A DNA stretch of 64,000 nucleotides from Picrophilus oshimae DSM 9789 (GCF_900176435.1 NZ_FWYE01000003.1:145368-209367); one strand, 5' to 3'. Counted from the first letter of the stretch, positions 44,610 to 54,297 are shown. Numbers and translations: made by a program. Notes: generated from the sequence alone by a model not told the origin.

Positions 44610-44993
44610 TTATTTTATTTCCGCATCAACAAGATTTATTATAATGTCCTCGTACTTTTCTGCTATCTTTCCACTGGAATTCAAAAACTCCCTGCTTAAT
44701 ATAGATGGCCTTGGAATTATAACCTTTGTTTTTTTGTCCCTCTGGGCAAGTATTACCTTGCATGGTATAAAGGCGCCTATGTCGTAGTTATCATCAAGCA
44801 GCTCCCTGGCGGCGGGAGGGTAGCACACATCCATTATATAGTAAGGCTCCATTGTAATATTATACTGCTTCTTCATCATCTCTGATATATCAATATAGGA
44901 AACAACCACCCAGTTCTCATCCTTTAATTTTTTATATATCCTTGAGAAAAGCTGATCTGCCCCTGAATCAACAACCTTTTCATATGCGTACAT
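44610..44993 (-). CDS. DUF302 family protein
   Basis: A 127-residue protein matching the DUF302 layout: an N-terminal helix with FSRIYKKLKDENWVVVSYIDI, the DVCYPPAARELLDDNYDIGAF centre with its conserved Cys, then PCKVILAQRDKKTKVIIPRPS. The family is small, widespread in archaea, and without proven function; structures show an alpha/beta fold. Thirty bases separate it from the upstream-lying aldo/keto reductase start. The Cys near 82 and 99 could bind a metal. Confidence 0.8.
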   Translation of the reverse strand: MYAYEKVVDSGADQLFSRIYKKLKDENWVVVSYIDISEMMKKQYNITMEPYYIMDVCYPPAARELLDDNYDIGAFIPCKVILAQRDKKTKVIIPRPSILSREFLNSSGKIAEKYEDIIINLVDAEIK

Positions 44994-45035
44994 GTTTTGT
45001 TATACTATTTAATTAAATAAATTTTTAGTATTATT

Positions 45036-46826
45036 TTATTCTTCAACCATGTATTCTATCTTTTTACCATCCTTTATGTATTTATATAACGATGAACCTG
45101 TATCGCTGTTTATTTTTATTCTAACCATGCCCTTTGCTGATGTCCTTGCGCGCATTATCATTATACCATCAACGTATAATCTAACAGGCTTGTTTTTTAT
45201 TCCAACGTCTATGTACAGTGTTTTATTTTTTATTTCTATAATTGCCTCCTGCTTTTCGTTTAAATCTTCCTTTAATGGTTCAACGTCAAGCTTTATGTTA
45301 AGCTGCTTTTCCAGATTTGATATGTTCTCTCCCTTTTTGCCTATAAGCCTTGGTATCTTTGTTTCAGGAACGCTTACAGTTGCCCTGGTGTCATCATCTA
45401 TTCTAACAAGAACCTTATCTGTATTTAAAAATCTTTTAACCTCATCCTCTATTTTACGTGACGCAAGATCATATATTGCATTTCCTGATATCTCCTGGGC
45501 AACAGGAACAACAACGATCTCATTTCCAAAGGAATATATCTCGCTAACAGGTTTGTTTGACAGGAAATCCTTTACTATTATAACCGGTCTGGCAAGATCC
45601 TCCTGCTTCATACCTGCCGGTATCTTAACAGTGTACTCTGTTGTCAAAACCTGTGATATGCCACCATTTTCTATATAAATTACGGTGTCAACAATCTGTG
45701 GTATAAGGCCAAGCTCAACACGGCCTATAAACCTCTGTATTGCATCAAGGGCCTTTGTTGCATGAACAACACCAATCATACCAACGCCTGCGAGTCTAAG
45801 ATCCGAATAAACCTTAAAGTCGCTGGTTACACGCATCTCATCGAATACCGTGTAATCCTCCCTTACAAGAAGCAATATGTCTCCGGTTTTTTCCATGTCA
45901 CCCTCCAGGCTTGTGTACTGCGTGATTTTATTTGATACCTGCAGATCCCTTGGCTTTTCCATGGTCTTTACAATTTTTCCCTTTCCAGCGTAGAACTCTG
46001 CCAGTGCAGTTACAAAGGTGCTCTTTCCGGCACCAGGGGCACCAGAAACGAGTATTCCGGAGGCTTTATTTTCAAGTCTTTCTATTAATCTCTTATCAAG
46101 ATTGTAATCATCTATGTCCAGCTTTTTTATTGGCCTGACGGCTGTTATTTCCAGGCTGTCAGAGAAGGGCGGTCTGGTTATTACGATTCTTATATTTTTT
46201 AGCTGTATGACCGTGGCACCATACATGTCCATTTCAATAAATGATTCATCCTCAAGCTTTCCGCGCTTTACAATATTGCTTGCTATGTTCTCAAGCTCAT
46301 CATAGCTTACTATTTCATCGAGCTCCTCCAGGACGTTCCTGCCGGGGTAACCGTTCTTTACCACAGGTTTCATGTTTGCCTTTAAATGAACAGACGTTGT
46401 ATTTTCACCAAAGAATTCCTCAATGTTTCTTGTGTTCTTTTCAATGGCGTTTAGATACTCAACCTTTATGCCCTTTATCATTGCTATGTCTCTCTGTATG
46501 TTATCTCCTGTAACAAGCACTGCATCGTTTTCCAGTGCTATGTTTCTTATAATATTGTCGATCTCACCGCTCTTGGCCCTGCGTATCTGCCAGTCCTGGG
46601 GCCTGTTTCCATAGATATCTATGTATATTATTCCATCATCTGCAAGCTTTCTGAGATTTTTTAATTCCTCAAGGGCCGCGAATCCAATGGATCTCCCCTC
46701 ATTTGCCTGGTGCTCTACCTCGGCAAGCATGGCCTCTGCGAGTATTACCCTTGAACCGGCCTTGTCCGATATAAACGATGTGAATCTTCCATCAACTATT
46801 ACAGAGGTATCAGGTACGTATTCCAC
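45036..46826 (-). CDS. PIN-domain/PilT-like ATPase with KH domain
   Basis: A 596-residue protein with three parts. An N-terminal PIN nuclease domain has [12 protein letters not shown] near 4-15, then acidic residues and [10 protein letters not shown] near 91-100. A secretion-type ATPase core has Walker [11 protein letters not shown] near 265-274 and the TVFDEMR block. A KH domain ([16 protein letters not shown]) lies near 499-514. This architecture is characteristic of archaea and Thermotoga-like bacteria and suggests RNA binding and processing. The start is GTG at 46826; no in-frame ATG lies upstream. All PIN Asp residues seem kept. Confidence 0.92.
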   Translation of the reverse strand: MEYVPDTSVIVDGRFTSFISDKAGSRVILAEAMLAEVEHQANEGRSIGFAALEELKNLRKLADDGIIYIDIYGNRPQDWQIRRAKSGEIDNIIRNIALENDAVLVTGDNIQRDIAMIKGIKVEYLNAIEKNTRNIEEFFGENTTSVHLKANMKPVVKNGYPGRNVLEELDEIVSYDELENIASNIVKRGKLEDESFIEMDMYGATVIQLKNIRIVITRPPFSDSLEITAVRPIKKLDIDDYNLDKRLIERLENKASGILVSGAPGAGKSTFVTALAEFYAGKGKIVKTMEKPRDLQVSNKITQYTSLEGDMEKTGDILLLVREDYTVFDEMRVTSDFKVYSDLRLAGVGMIGVVHATKALDAIQRFIGRVELGLIPQIVDTVIYIENGGISQVLTTEYTVKIPAGMKQEDLARPVIIVKDFLSNKPVSEIYSFGNEIVVVPVAQEISGNAIYDLASRKIEDEVKRFLNTDKVLVRIDDDTRATVSVPETKIPRLIGKKGENISNLEKQLNIKLDVEPLKEDLNEKQEAIIEIKNKTLYIDVGIKNKPVRLYVDGIMIMRARTSAKGMVRIKINSDTGSSLYKYIKDGKKIEYMVEE

Positions 46827-46883
46827 GTTTATGCATTGTATATTATTATTTAAATAATTTCAAAGAAATTGTTTTATTTAATT

Positions 46884-48095
46884 TTATATTATTGCAAGAA
46901 TACCAAAAATTATAACAAATGCTATTGAAAAAAAGTATGCAATTGCATTTGCCTTGGATAATTTAAGATTACCCATGATCTCTTTGTTTATGCCTATAAT
47001 ACCAAGTATTATGCCGGGGCCTATCAATACAAAGACAAAGACAACAAGCAGGTAAAGCACGATATTTATTAAAAACGATGGTGGCAGAATCATTCCAGCC
47101 ATCACCGCCGGAAGGCTTTCAATAATATATACCTTGAATGTGTGCTTTTTATCAATGCCAAGTGATTCAACAATGCCCCAGGCGCTGCCCAGCGATATTA
47201 CTATTAATGCTATGAAGCCGGCAGATATTAAACCGATTCCAAAAAGGTATGGTGAGAAAGGCCCGGCAACATTATCAAGGGCGCCTGAAAGCTCAACCGC
47301 CGATGCAAAGCTTCCATTGTATTTTATCCCGGAGAAGACCATTTCCACAATGACCATTAATAGCTCTGAAACAACGGCGCCCAGAAAGGTCTCCCTCCTC
47401 ATGGATTTTAATGCCACATTCTTTATATTTGCCATGGAGAATGCATTTCTTACGAATTTATATTTATCCGCGGTTGCCGATGCCTGGAAAAACAGCATGA
47501 AGGGCATTATAACGGCCCCAACGTTGACCGCAAGCATGAATATATATGAATATGAAAACTTTATGTAAACCGGGTTTGAATCTATAAAACCCCTAAGGAA
47601 AAGGTCAATAATGAATGCAAGTATCAGGACAAATGATACAGGTATAAGTATCCTTTCGGTTCTTGCATACTTCCTCTTTGATACAACAAATAAATGTATT
47701 ATATAAACAGCGGGCAGGGATACTATAATTGGAATGCCGATTAAATTCAAACCTATGGCTATGCCTATGTACTCTATTGCGTAAGTAACAACATCCGAAA
47801 TGGCCATCGGAAAGGACATTAATACAGATGTTCTTTTAGAATAATTCTCTCTTATAACATCACCAAAGCCCTTTGATGTTGCTATGCCTATACGCCCTGA
47901 GAGCTCCTGTATAATGTAAAGCGGTATAATTAAAAGAAGAATAAACCATATTAAATTGTATTTAAAAGTCACTCCGGTTTCTGCCGCGCCAAGTGTGCTG
48001 CTGGCATCCATATCTGCCATCATTACAAGCCACGCCGGGCCCCCAAACTTTAAATAAAATTTGATTTTATTGAATCTGTTAAAATTTTCAGCCAA
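46884..48095 (-). CDS. Divergent Nramp-family divalent metal transporter
   Basis: A 403-residue, 11-segment membrane protein. Segment 1 aligns with the Nramp metal site but reads D30-A-S-S33 where DPGN is usual. Segment 6 reads VIMPFMLFF, with the Met kept and the usual His replaced by Phe. The first-helix GGPAWLV block and the acid-rich loop layout still fit the family. The altered site may mean a different ion (Mg2+-type Nramp-related proteins also vary here) or a changed mechanism. Start is TTG at 48095, because a TGA lies three codons upstream and the next Met is inside the first helix. A DtxR-type palindrome lies about 21 bp before the start. Confidence 0.8.
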   Translation of the reverse strand: MAENFNRFNKIKFYLKFGGPAWLVMMADMDASSTLGAAETGVTFKYNLIWFILLLIIPLYIIQELSGRIGIATSKGFGDVIRENYSKRTSVLMSFPMAISDVVTYAIEYIGIAIGLNLIGIPIIVSLPAVYIIHLFVVSKRKYARTERILIPVSFVLILAFIIDLFLRGFIDSNPVYIKFSYSYIFMLAVNVGAVIMPFMLFFQASATADKYKFVRNAFSMANIKNVALKSMRRETFLGAVVSELLMVIVEMVFSGIKYNGSFASAVELSGALDNVAGPFSPYLFGIGLISAGFIALIVISLGSAWGIVESLGIDKKHTFKVYIIESLPAVMAGMILPPSFLINIVLYLLVVFVFVLIGPGIILGIIGINKEIMGNLKLSKANAIAYFFSIAFVIIFGILAII

Positions 48096-48115
48096 GCAGC
48101 ATCACTAAATCATAA

Positions 48116-48129
48116 TTAGGTATACCTAA
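48116..48129. promoter_or_regulatory. DtxR/IdeR-type operator palindrome
   Basis: TTAGGTATACCTAA is a perfect 14-bp palindrome. Its outer TTAGG/CCTAA matches the DtxR/IdeR box core (TTAGG...CCTAA). It sits 21 bp upstream of the TTG start of the minus-strand Nramp-like gene, at the promoter. The only DtxR-family gene in this window is at 32265-32882, so it is the natural candidate regulator. Regulation is inferred. Confidence 0.72.
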
Positions 48130-48210
48130 ATAAATCTTTGGTAAAAACCATTTAAAATAATAATCCATTATTAAACATTGAAAATTGCAATGCCTGTAAA
48201 ATAACAAATA

Positions 48211-48220
48211 TTTATATAAA
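48211..48220 (+). promoter_or_regulatory. TATA-like box for the zinc-ribbon/EF-1beta operon
   Basis: TTTATATAAA is centred 41 bp before the GTG start at 48256. Transcription from about 48240 would give a roughly 15-nt leader. Confidence 0.5.
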
Positions 48221-48255
48221 ATATAATCATAAGGCTTTAAATTGCTTTATGGCAG

Positions 48256-48432
48256 GTGATAAATATTAAGAGCACGGATAACTGTACATCATGTGGTATA
48301 GGGCTTGTCGAGCCAGGATATTCAATATTTGACTGCCCAAACTGTGGCGAGGCTGTTATTGGTAGATGCAAGCAGTGCCGCGAGCACTCAACAGATTATG
48401 TCTGCCCGAAATGTGGCTTTAAGGGGCCGTGA
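48256..48432 (+). CDS. Zinc-ribbon microprotein of the HVO_2753-like family (58 residues)
   Basis: A GTG-started frame missed by ATG-only calling. Cys pairs: CTSCG near 10-14, CPNCGE near 28-33, CKQC near 40-43 and CPKCGFKGP at the end. This order and the C-terminal CGFKGP match the archaeal two-zinc-finger proteins typified by Haloferax HVO_2753, also encoded next to EF-1beta. The GTG is the only standard start before the first Cys pair in the frame, which is closed by TAA near 48238. An ATT at 48265, just after GGTGAT, is a less likely start. Lies 4 bp before the EF-1beta ATG. Confidence 0.82.
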   Translation: MINIKSTDNCTSCGIGLVEPGYSIFDCPNCGEAVIGRCKQCREHSTDYVCPKCGFKGP

Positions 48433-48436
48433 TATC

Positions 48437-48703
48437 ATGGGAGATGTTCTTGTTGTTTTCAGGGTTCTTCCAGAGGATGTCGATAACGATCTTTCTAAGC
48501 TTGAATCCAAAATAAGGGAGAAATTAAACGGTGTCTGCAAGATAAACGATATAAAAACAGAGGAAATCGGCTTTGGGCTAAAGGCGCTAAATGTCCAGGC
48601 AATAATGCCCGACGAGGAGGGCAGGGCAGACAGGGTCGAGTCCATACTTGCAGGCATAGAGGGCGTAAGCCAGGTGGATACAAAAGACATATCATTAATA
48701 TGA
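48437..48703 (+). CDS. ef1b: Translation elongation factor 1-beta
   Basis: An 88-residue archaeal guanine-nucleotide exchange factor for EF-1alpha. The sequence starts [19 protein letters not shown], continues with [20 protein letters not shown], and ends [13 protein letters not shown], as in the family; length is exact. The frame also runs upstream without stop to 48305, but that part overlaps the zinc-ribbon gene out of frame and is not coding. The 3' end overlaps the glycosyltransferase gene in an ATGA arrangement, linking translation to envelope synthesis by position only. Confidence 0.96.
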   Translation: MGDVLVVFRVLPEDVDNDLSKLESKIREKLNGVCKINDIKTEEIGFGLKALNVQAIMPDEEGRADRVESILAGIEGVSQVDTKDISLI

Positions 48704-49767
48704 TCCTTATTATAATATATATTATATTTTTAATACTGATCTCTGCAGGTTTTTTGTACATAGAGTTCCATCCTGTTAAAAATTGTAATAGATATGGTGA
48801 TTACAATAAAAGCTGCCTTGTAATTGTTCCATGCCGTGGAATTGATTACTCCCTTGAAGAGAATCTAAGATCAATAACAGACCAGAATTATAAGAATTAT
48901 AATGTTCTATGTGTTGTTGATGATGATAAGGACCAATCATTAAATATTATAAAAAGGCTTAATATAGACTATATTAAAAGCGATTACCATTGCAAAAACT
49001 GCAGCGGCAAGGTTAGGGCCATTGCAACAGCACTTTCAAAATATGTGTATGATTCATACGTTATAGCAGACTCAGACATAACAGTAAATAAAGACTGGCT
49101 TGAAAACCTTTTAAGACCATTGTCATCCGAAGACATTGGCATATCAACAACCTTTCCATACTTCATGCCTGTTGCCGGCTTTTGGTCAAGGGTAAAGGAG
49201 CTCTGGGGCTTTGTTGGCCAGGGATTGATGGAGTCTGACCTGACAAGGTTTGGCTGGGGAGGCTCCCTTGCATTTAAAAGGGATCTTATAGATAATAAGA
49301 TAGATTTTTTCAGCGAGCATGTTTCAGATGATACTGTATTAACAAAGATGTGTAAATCTCAAAACAAGAAGATAGCATATGTAAAATCTGCAATGCCGGT
49401 CGTTAATTCACCAGAGCACTTCAATGAATTCTATGAGTGGGCAAACAGGCAAACGGCCCTTTCAATATCAGCATCAAGAAAGGTTTTATATTACGGCCTT
49501 TTGTTCTTCTTTTCATACATGTTTTTATTCTTCTCTGGAATTATTATGGGCATCTTTTATTCTCCCTTATTCTTTTTATTTTTAATACCATGCATTGTTT
49601 ATATTTCAAAAAGTATACTGAGGTTAAAAAAGTTTAGACCAATTTATATAATTATAGGTATTATGATTCCTTTTATATACACATCGAATTTAATAAAGGC
49701 AAGCAGGATGAAAAACATAATGTGGCGCGGCCGTATCTATAATATTGATGATAAAAGTTTATTATAA
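48700..49767 (+). CDS. Membrane-bound family 2 glycosyltransferase
   Basis: A 355-residue enzyme resembling ceramide-glucosyltransferase-like GT2 proteins. One N-terminal membrane helix (2-20) precedes the GT-A domain: [16 protein letters not shown] near 42, [10 protein letters not shown] near 74, the [11 protein letters not shown] metal site near 122, EHVSDDTVL near 207, and a Q-x-x-A-L-S block. Two or three C-terminal membrane helices follow. Probably glycosylates a lipid. Its ATG overlaps the EF-1beta stop. A phosphohexomutase follows 18 bp later, which may feed sugar phosphates. Confidence 0.85.
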   Translation: MILIIIYIIFLILISAGFLYIEFHPVKNCNRYGDYNKSCLVIVPCRGIDYSLEENLRSITDQNYKNYNVLCVVDDDKDQSLNIIKRLNIDYIKSDYHCKNCSGKVRAIATALSKYVYDSYVIADSDITVNKDWLENLLRPLSSEDIGISTTFPYFMPVAGFWSRVKELWGFVGQGLMESDLTRFGWGGSLAFKRDLIDNKIDFFSEHVSDDTVLTKMCKSQNKKIAYVKSAMPVVNSPEHFNEFYEWANRQTALSISASRKVLYYGLLFFFSYMFLFFSGIIMGIFYSPLFFLFLIPCIVYISKSILRLKKFRPIYIIIGIMIPFIYTSNLIKASRMKNIMWRGRIYNIDDKSLL

Positions 49768-49785
49768 TAAAAACGATTAATCACC

Positions 49786-51117
49786 ATGAAATATTTTGGT
49801 ACAAACGGCATCCGTGGCATTCCAAACGAGGATCTCACAACAGAACTATCAATGACCGTTGGCAAGGCCGTCTCAACGTATTTTAATTCAAAAACCATTG
49901 CTGTTGCCAAGGATACAAGAATCAGCGGCGATATGATAATGAACGCTGTTATCTCTGGTGTGATGTCGACCGGAACCGATGTTAAATACCTTGGGATTCT
50001 TCCAACGCCCGGGCTTCAGTATTACTGCAAGAAACATAATTTGCCAGGAATAATGATAACTGCAAGCCACAATCCACCGGAGTACAATGGCATAAAATGC
50101 ATTGCCAGTGATGGAACTGAAATATCAGAGGAATCAGAAAAGGAAATAGAGGATCTCATTGATAGCAAAAAATTTAAAAAGGTTTCATGGAAATCATCTG
50201 GAAGGCTTTATCCAGAGAGCAATGCCATAGATGAATACATAAACGGAATAATGTCTCTTGTTGATGTTGATAAGATACGCGATAGAAAATTTAAGGTTGT
50301 TATAGATACCGGAAATGGTGCAGCATATTTTACAAGCCCGTACCTTCTATCAAAGTATAACTGTCACATAGTATCATTGAATGCAAATCCTGACGGTACA
50401 TTCTCATCAAGAAATTCCGAGCCAAAACCGGAAAATCTTGGTGACCTAATATCATTAATGAGATCCGGCAACTTTGATATAGGCATAGCACATGATGGCG
50501 ATGCCGACCGCTGTGTCTTTATAGACGAGCACGGAAACTTTATTGATGGGGATAAGAGCCTTGCGCTTATAGTAAAGTACACAGTAAAAAATGGAGATAC
50601 GGTTGTAACACCTGTAAGCAGCTCTGATGCACTTTCAGATATATGTGCTGAAAAGAATGCAAAACTTATAAAAACGAGGGTTGGGGCACCGATAGTTGCA
50701 AGAACCATGATAGAAAACATGGCAGTAATAGGCGGTGAGGAAAATGGCGGTATAATATACGGCAAACATCAGTACTGCAGGGATGGTGCAATGACCCTAT
50801 CGTTAATGTTGAACCTGCTTGCATCAGAGAAGAAAACGCTTTCACAGCTTTTAAATGATATACCGGATTACACGATAGTAAAAAGCTCGGTGGAAAGAAG
50901 GCGTGGCTGGGAGGAAATAAGAAAGGATCTAATTGAAAGAATAGATAAAAAGATCGATGAAACCGATGGCTTAAAGATCCTTGAAGATGAAGGCTGGGTT
51001 CTTATAAGGCCCTCAGGAACCGAGAAAATTATAAGAATATACGCAGAATCTAAAAGCAGGGATAAGGCAGCAGAGCTTTCAAATAAATACAAATCATTGT
51101 TAAACGAATTAATTTAA
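49786..51117 (+). CDS. Phosphohexomutase (phosphoglucosamine/phosphomannomutase family)
   Basis: A 443-residue alpha-D-phosphohexomutase. The four signatures are present: phosphoserine loop TASHNPPEYNGIK near 92-104, metal loop AHDGDADRCVFID near 232-244, sugar-binding GGEENGGIIY near 315-324, and phosphate-binding RPSGTEKIIRIYAES near 410-424. It moves phosphate between C6 and C1 of glucosamine, mannose or glucose. The archaeal GlmM-like branch fits by length. It follows the glycosyltransferase by 18 bp. A 9-bp overlap with the convergent CDP-alcohol transferase gene. Confidence 0.93.
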   Translation: MKYFGTNGIRGIPNEDLTTELSMTVGKAVSTYFNSKTIAVAKDTRISGDMIMNAVISGVMSTGTDVKYLGILPTPGLQYYCKKHNLPGIMITASHNPPEYNGIKCIASDGTEISEESEKEIEDLIDSKKFKKVSWKSSGRLYPESNAIDEYINGIMSLVDVDKIRDRKFKVVIDTGNGAAYFTSPYLLSKYNCHIVSLNANPDGTFSSRNSEPKPENLGDLISLMRSGNFDIGIAHDGDADRCVFIDEHGNFIDGDKSLALIVKYTVKNGDTVVTPVSSSDALSDICAEKNAKLIKTRVGAPIVARTMIENMAVIGGEENGGIIYGKHQYCRDGAMTLSLMLNLLASEKKTLSQLLNDIPDYTIVKSSVERRRGWEEIRKDLIERIDKKIDETDGLKILEDEGWVLIRPSGTEKIIRIYAESKSRDKAAELSNKYKSLLNELI

Positions 51118-51717
51118 ATTTTTATAAGCATCAATAAACCTTGTTACCGCAGTTATATTCCCGGCAACGCCAAACCATATTAATAAAATATCCGTTGCAT
51201 CTATTTTTATTCCATGTATAAGAAAATATCCGGGTACAAGGAACTGTATCAATGTAAATATTATTATGAGAACAAGACGGTCAGCCCTTCCTGCTATTCC
51301 GGAGTAATTTCTCTTCAAACCAAGTGCCTGTGACTGCGTTCCCATATAGCTGGTCATTAATATTCCAATGATTGCAAAAAGACCAAGGTAGATATTTCCA
51401 TAGAATGAAAGCATCATGCCGGTTATTATAAATATGTCAGAATATCTATCAAAGGTATGATCCATGAGATCGCCCTTTAATGACTGTAAGTTTTTTATCC
51501 TTGCAATCTTTCCGTCAAGGGCATCGAACAGCGATGAAAACAATAAAAAAATAAAAGATATTATTAAATAGAAATGGCTTAAATAATAGAATATACCTGC
51601 CATAAGTGCAAAGATCAGTGATAATATTGTAATTGTATTCGGTCTGAATTTTAAAAACAGCCTTGATAATGGATCTATAATTTTATCCGCGCTCTTTCTG
51701 TATGAATCAAGAACCAT
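51109..51717 (-). CDS. CDP-alcohol phosphatidyltransferase family enzyme
   Basis: A 202-residue membrane enzyme joining CDP-archaeol or similar to an alcohol. The signature D-x2-D-G-x2-A-R-x8-G-x3-D-x3-D is complete (DALDGKIAR, then KGDLMDHTFDRYSD). About six hydrophobic segments. The ATG at 51717 is chosen over the GTG two codons earlier because GGTG stands the right distance before it. It lies 8 bp after the glycosyltransferase at 51726, so both are one minus-strand operon. Likely makes an archaeal polar lipid, for example archaetidylinositol phosphate or archaetidylglycerol phosphate; the alcohol is not evident. Confidence 0.9.
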   Translation of the reverse strand: MVLDSYRKSADKIIDPLSRLFLKFRPNTITILSLIFALMAGIFYYLSHFYLIISFIFLLFSSLFDALDGKIARIKNLQSLKGDLMDHTFDRYSDIFIITGMMLSFYGNIYLGLFAIIGILMTSYMGTQSQALGLKRNYSGIAGRADRLVLIIIFTLIQFLVPGYFLIHGIKIDATDILLIWFGVAGNITAVTRFIDAYKNLN

Positions 51718-51725
51718 TGACACAC

Positions 51726-52913
51726 CTACATCGTTGTTTTACCGGTCTTCTTAACCTTGTACCAGACACGCTTAACGCCAAGAATCTCAAGGAAGAATGT
51801 GTATATTGATATAATTGCATTTAAAACAACGTATATATAAACCAATGGTATGTAAAGCGCATTTTCCTTCTTTTTTATTAATGCCAGGACAAATGCAATA
51901 ATGTATATCATAAAAAATATGAATAAAAGCGATATAAAATATGTTCTCATTGAATGGACATATGGATTGTAAAAGTTTAGTATCGATATATATATCGATG
52001 AGAATAGAAGTATTCCGGAAAATGTCGGCGCGAGTACAATCATTAATATATCAAGACCGCTCAGTCCTGATAGCTCCTTTTTTGAATGCAGGAGGACTTG
52101 GTGGTAGCCACGCAGCCATCTTATTCTCTGCTTTATGTACTCTGAATATGTGGCCGGGGTTTCCTGGTAAACTTTGGCGCTTGGCAGATATGCAGATCTC
52201 ATCCTCTTTGCAGCCATCCTGACGCCGCTTTCAAGATCCTCTGTAAGAAAGTTGCCGTTCCAGCCACCTATGATCCTTATTGTTTCCCTTTTAAAGTACT
52301 GATTTGATCCTGCAACGGGAACAAATAGATGTAAATACATCCTGCCTATCATTGAAACCTTTACAATAATCTCATCTATGGCTGCAAGCCTTGTGAAGAT
52401 GTTTTCCTCCCTGTTTATGTATGTGTTGTATCCCTGAAGGACATCGGCATCCATGTACCTCATGCCATAAACCGCATTTTTCAATGTGTTTTTCTCAAGC
52501 ACTGTATCGGCATCGTAAGTTGCTATGATCTCGCCATGACTCATTGAGTATGCATAATTCAATGCAGATGCCTTTGTTAAGTTTCCATGCCTCTCGAAGA
52601 CGTGAACCCTTCCATCCCTTTCATAGGACTTTGCTATTCTATATGTATCATCATCCGAGTTATCAACAACAACAAAAAGCTCAAAATTATCGTAAGCCTG
52701 ACTAAGTATGGATTCTATGCACCTGCCTATAACAGTTTCCTCATTCTTTGCAGGTACTATTATACTGACAAGCGGTTTATAATTATCCCAGTCAAAATCT
52801 ATATCATAATCATGAAAATGAAGGTAACCAATCAGCAGGATTGGAAACTGGTATATTGAATAGACTATACCAACAACAATTAGAAGTATTCCAATATCCT
52901 GTGCAATATCCAT
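51726..52913 (-). CDS. Membrane family 2 glycosyltransferase
   Basis: A 395-residue processive-type enzyme: an N-terminal membrane helix (9-28), GT-A domain with VSIIVPAKNEETVIGRCIES near 50, VVVDNSDDDTYRI near 79, TYDADTVLEK near 131, NFLTEDLESGVR near 222 and the QRIRWLRGYHQVL motif near 266, then three or four C-terminal membrane helices from about 285. It resembles N-acetylglucosamine/cellulose-synthase-like transferases. It is the first gene of an operon with the CDP-alcohol transferase, suggesting a glycolipid or exopolysaccharide product. Confidence 0.88.
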   Translation of the reverse strand: MDIAQDIGILLIVVGIVYSIYQFPILLIGYLHFHDYDIDFDWDNYKPLVSIIVPAKNEETVIGRCIESILSQAYDNFELFVVVDNSDDDTYRIAKSYERDGRVHVFERHGNLTKASALNYAYSMSHGEIIATYDADTVLEKNTLKNAVYGMRYMDADVLQGYNTYINREENIFTRLAAIDEIIVKVSMIGRMYLHLFVPVAGSNQYFKRETIRIIGGWNGNFLTEDLESGVRMAAKRMRSAYLPSAKVYQETPATYSEYIKQRIRWLRGYHQVLLHSKKELSGLSGLDILMIVLAPTFSGILLFSSIYISILNFYNPYVHSMRTYFISLLFIFFMIYIIAFVLALIKKKENALYIPLVYIYVVLNAIISIYTFFLEILGVKRVWYKVKKTGKTTM

Positions 52914-53068
52914 CCGGTGCTAATCCCATATTTATATATAAATTATTTCATAATCTTTATTAATAAAGCAGGAGAAAACTTTATCGATTAATAAATTTTT
53001 ATTACAATATTATTTATAGTCATCATTTCATGCACCTTTAAAAATATGAATATTTATCGAAATAATCA

Positions 53069-54297
53069 ATGTTCATGAAGAATGATACGCCAAAACTAAT
53101 GCTTTTATCCATCTTTGTCGATGAATGGAATGTATTTACAGTACCAATGCTGGGCATATGAATGTATTTACAGTACCAATGCTGGGCATATTTTTAATAA
53201 GATATTTCAATGCAGACGCAGCGTGGACAGGCATTTTAACAGGCGCAACGTTAGGTGGTGCTGCCATTGGCTCAATACTGGGCGGCATTATTAATGACTC
53301 TCTTGGCAGGAGAAAAAGTTTTTTAATAAATAATATAATTTTTATAATAGCAGCAATTGCGTCTCTTTTTTCAAGGAATGTCTTGATGTTCACGGTATCA
53401 AGATTCATTGCAGGATTTCCTGTTGGCTCAGACATACCAAACGTTTATTCATATATAATGGAGAGCTCATCACCAGGAAAACGCGAGTACTTTGGAACAA
53501 TGAACACTGAAATGGCAACACTTGCAATACTGTCAATAAATTCTATTATATTATTAATGCTGCTTATACACCTATCAAAGATTATATGGAGATTAGTTAT
53601 ATTTTCATCAGTTATTCCAAATATAATATTATTAATAAACTATAACAGGCTTGATAATATAAGTGTAAATAATCATGGATACATAAACTTCATAAAAAAG
53701 CTAAGGGAAAACAATTTAAAATGGCACGCAACTTTATACTCCTGGATCTGCGGCATATGCAGCAGCGTTGAGGTAAGCACATTTGCATTTTTCATTCCAT
53801 ATATAGTAACAAGACTTCATATATATAATATAATAGGCTCCAGGATAATAACTCTTTTAATATACGCTTTTGGTGTACCTGCAGGCATTATAGGTCCATT
53901 GATGCTGCCAAGGCTTGGGCTTAAAAGACTTGGCTCATACGGATTTATAATTGCCTTTATATCACTTATTGGCTCAGGTTTATCGATCTATCTTGGCCGC
54001 TATTATATAACATTAATCTTCATGGTAATCTTTATCTTTGGAAACCACTGGAACAATCAGCCATTATTGACGGCTCAGGCCCTGGTCTCATCCAGGGAAT
54101 ACCGTGGAACTGCAATAGGTTTAAGCAATTTCATAGGCAATGTTCCATCATTCTTGGCCGTGCTTGCATTTCCAACAATTGTTTCCATCATAGGTCTTGG
54201 AATTGCAACAATGTTAATATCAATTGCATCACTTACCGGAATAATAGTCTCATCGAAGGTATTTATAGAAATTTACAGATATACTGAATCATTTTAA
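53069..54297 (+). pseudogene. MFS transporter gene disrupted by a 32-bp tandem duplication
   Basis: The frame from ATG 53069 (or 53075) reads MFMKNDTPKLMLLSIFVDEW and then the first helix, but ends at TGA 53159-53161 inside a perfect 32-bp duplication. Removing one copy restores one frame of about 398 codons through MLGIFLIRYF to 54297. The rest is a normal MFS carrier: GGIINDSLGRRKSF motif, second-half GLKRLGSYGF loop, about 12 helices in all. As it stands, an ATG at 53125 opens the downstream frame and gives 390 residues with an altered N-terminus (MECIYSTNAGHMNVFT), which might partly rescue function. The duplication is error-free, so it is young. Confidence 0.85.
53128..53191. repeat. Perfect 32-bp tandem duplication inside an MFS gene
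   Basis: Bases 53128-53159 and 53160-53191 are identical. The unit begins GAATGTATTTACAG and ends GCTGGGCATAT. 32 is not a multiple of three, hence the frameshift. No terminal inverted repeat is seen, so slippage or misaligned recombination is more likely than transposition. Confidence 0.95.

Noticed and set aside
45049..45678. 209-codon open frame antisense to the PIN/KH ATPase gene
   Set aside because: It mirrors a well-supported gene. Its product is Ser/Ile/Phe-rich, as expected when AT-rich coding DNA is read backwards, and has no motif.
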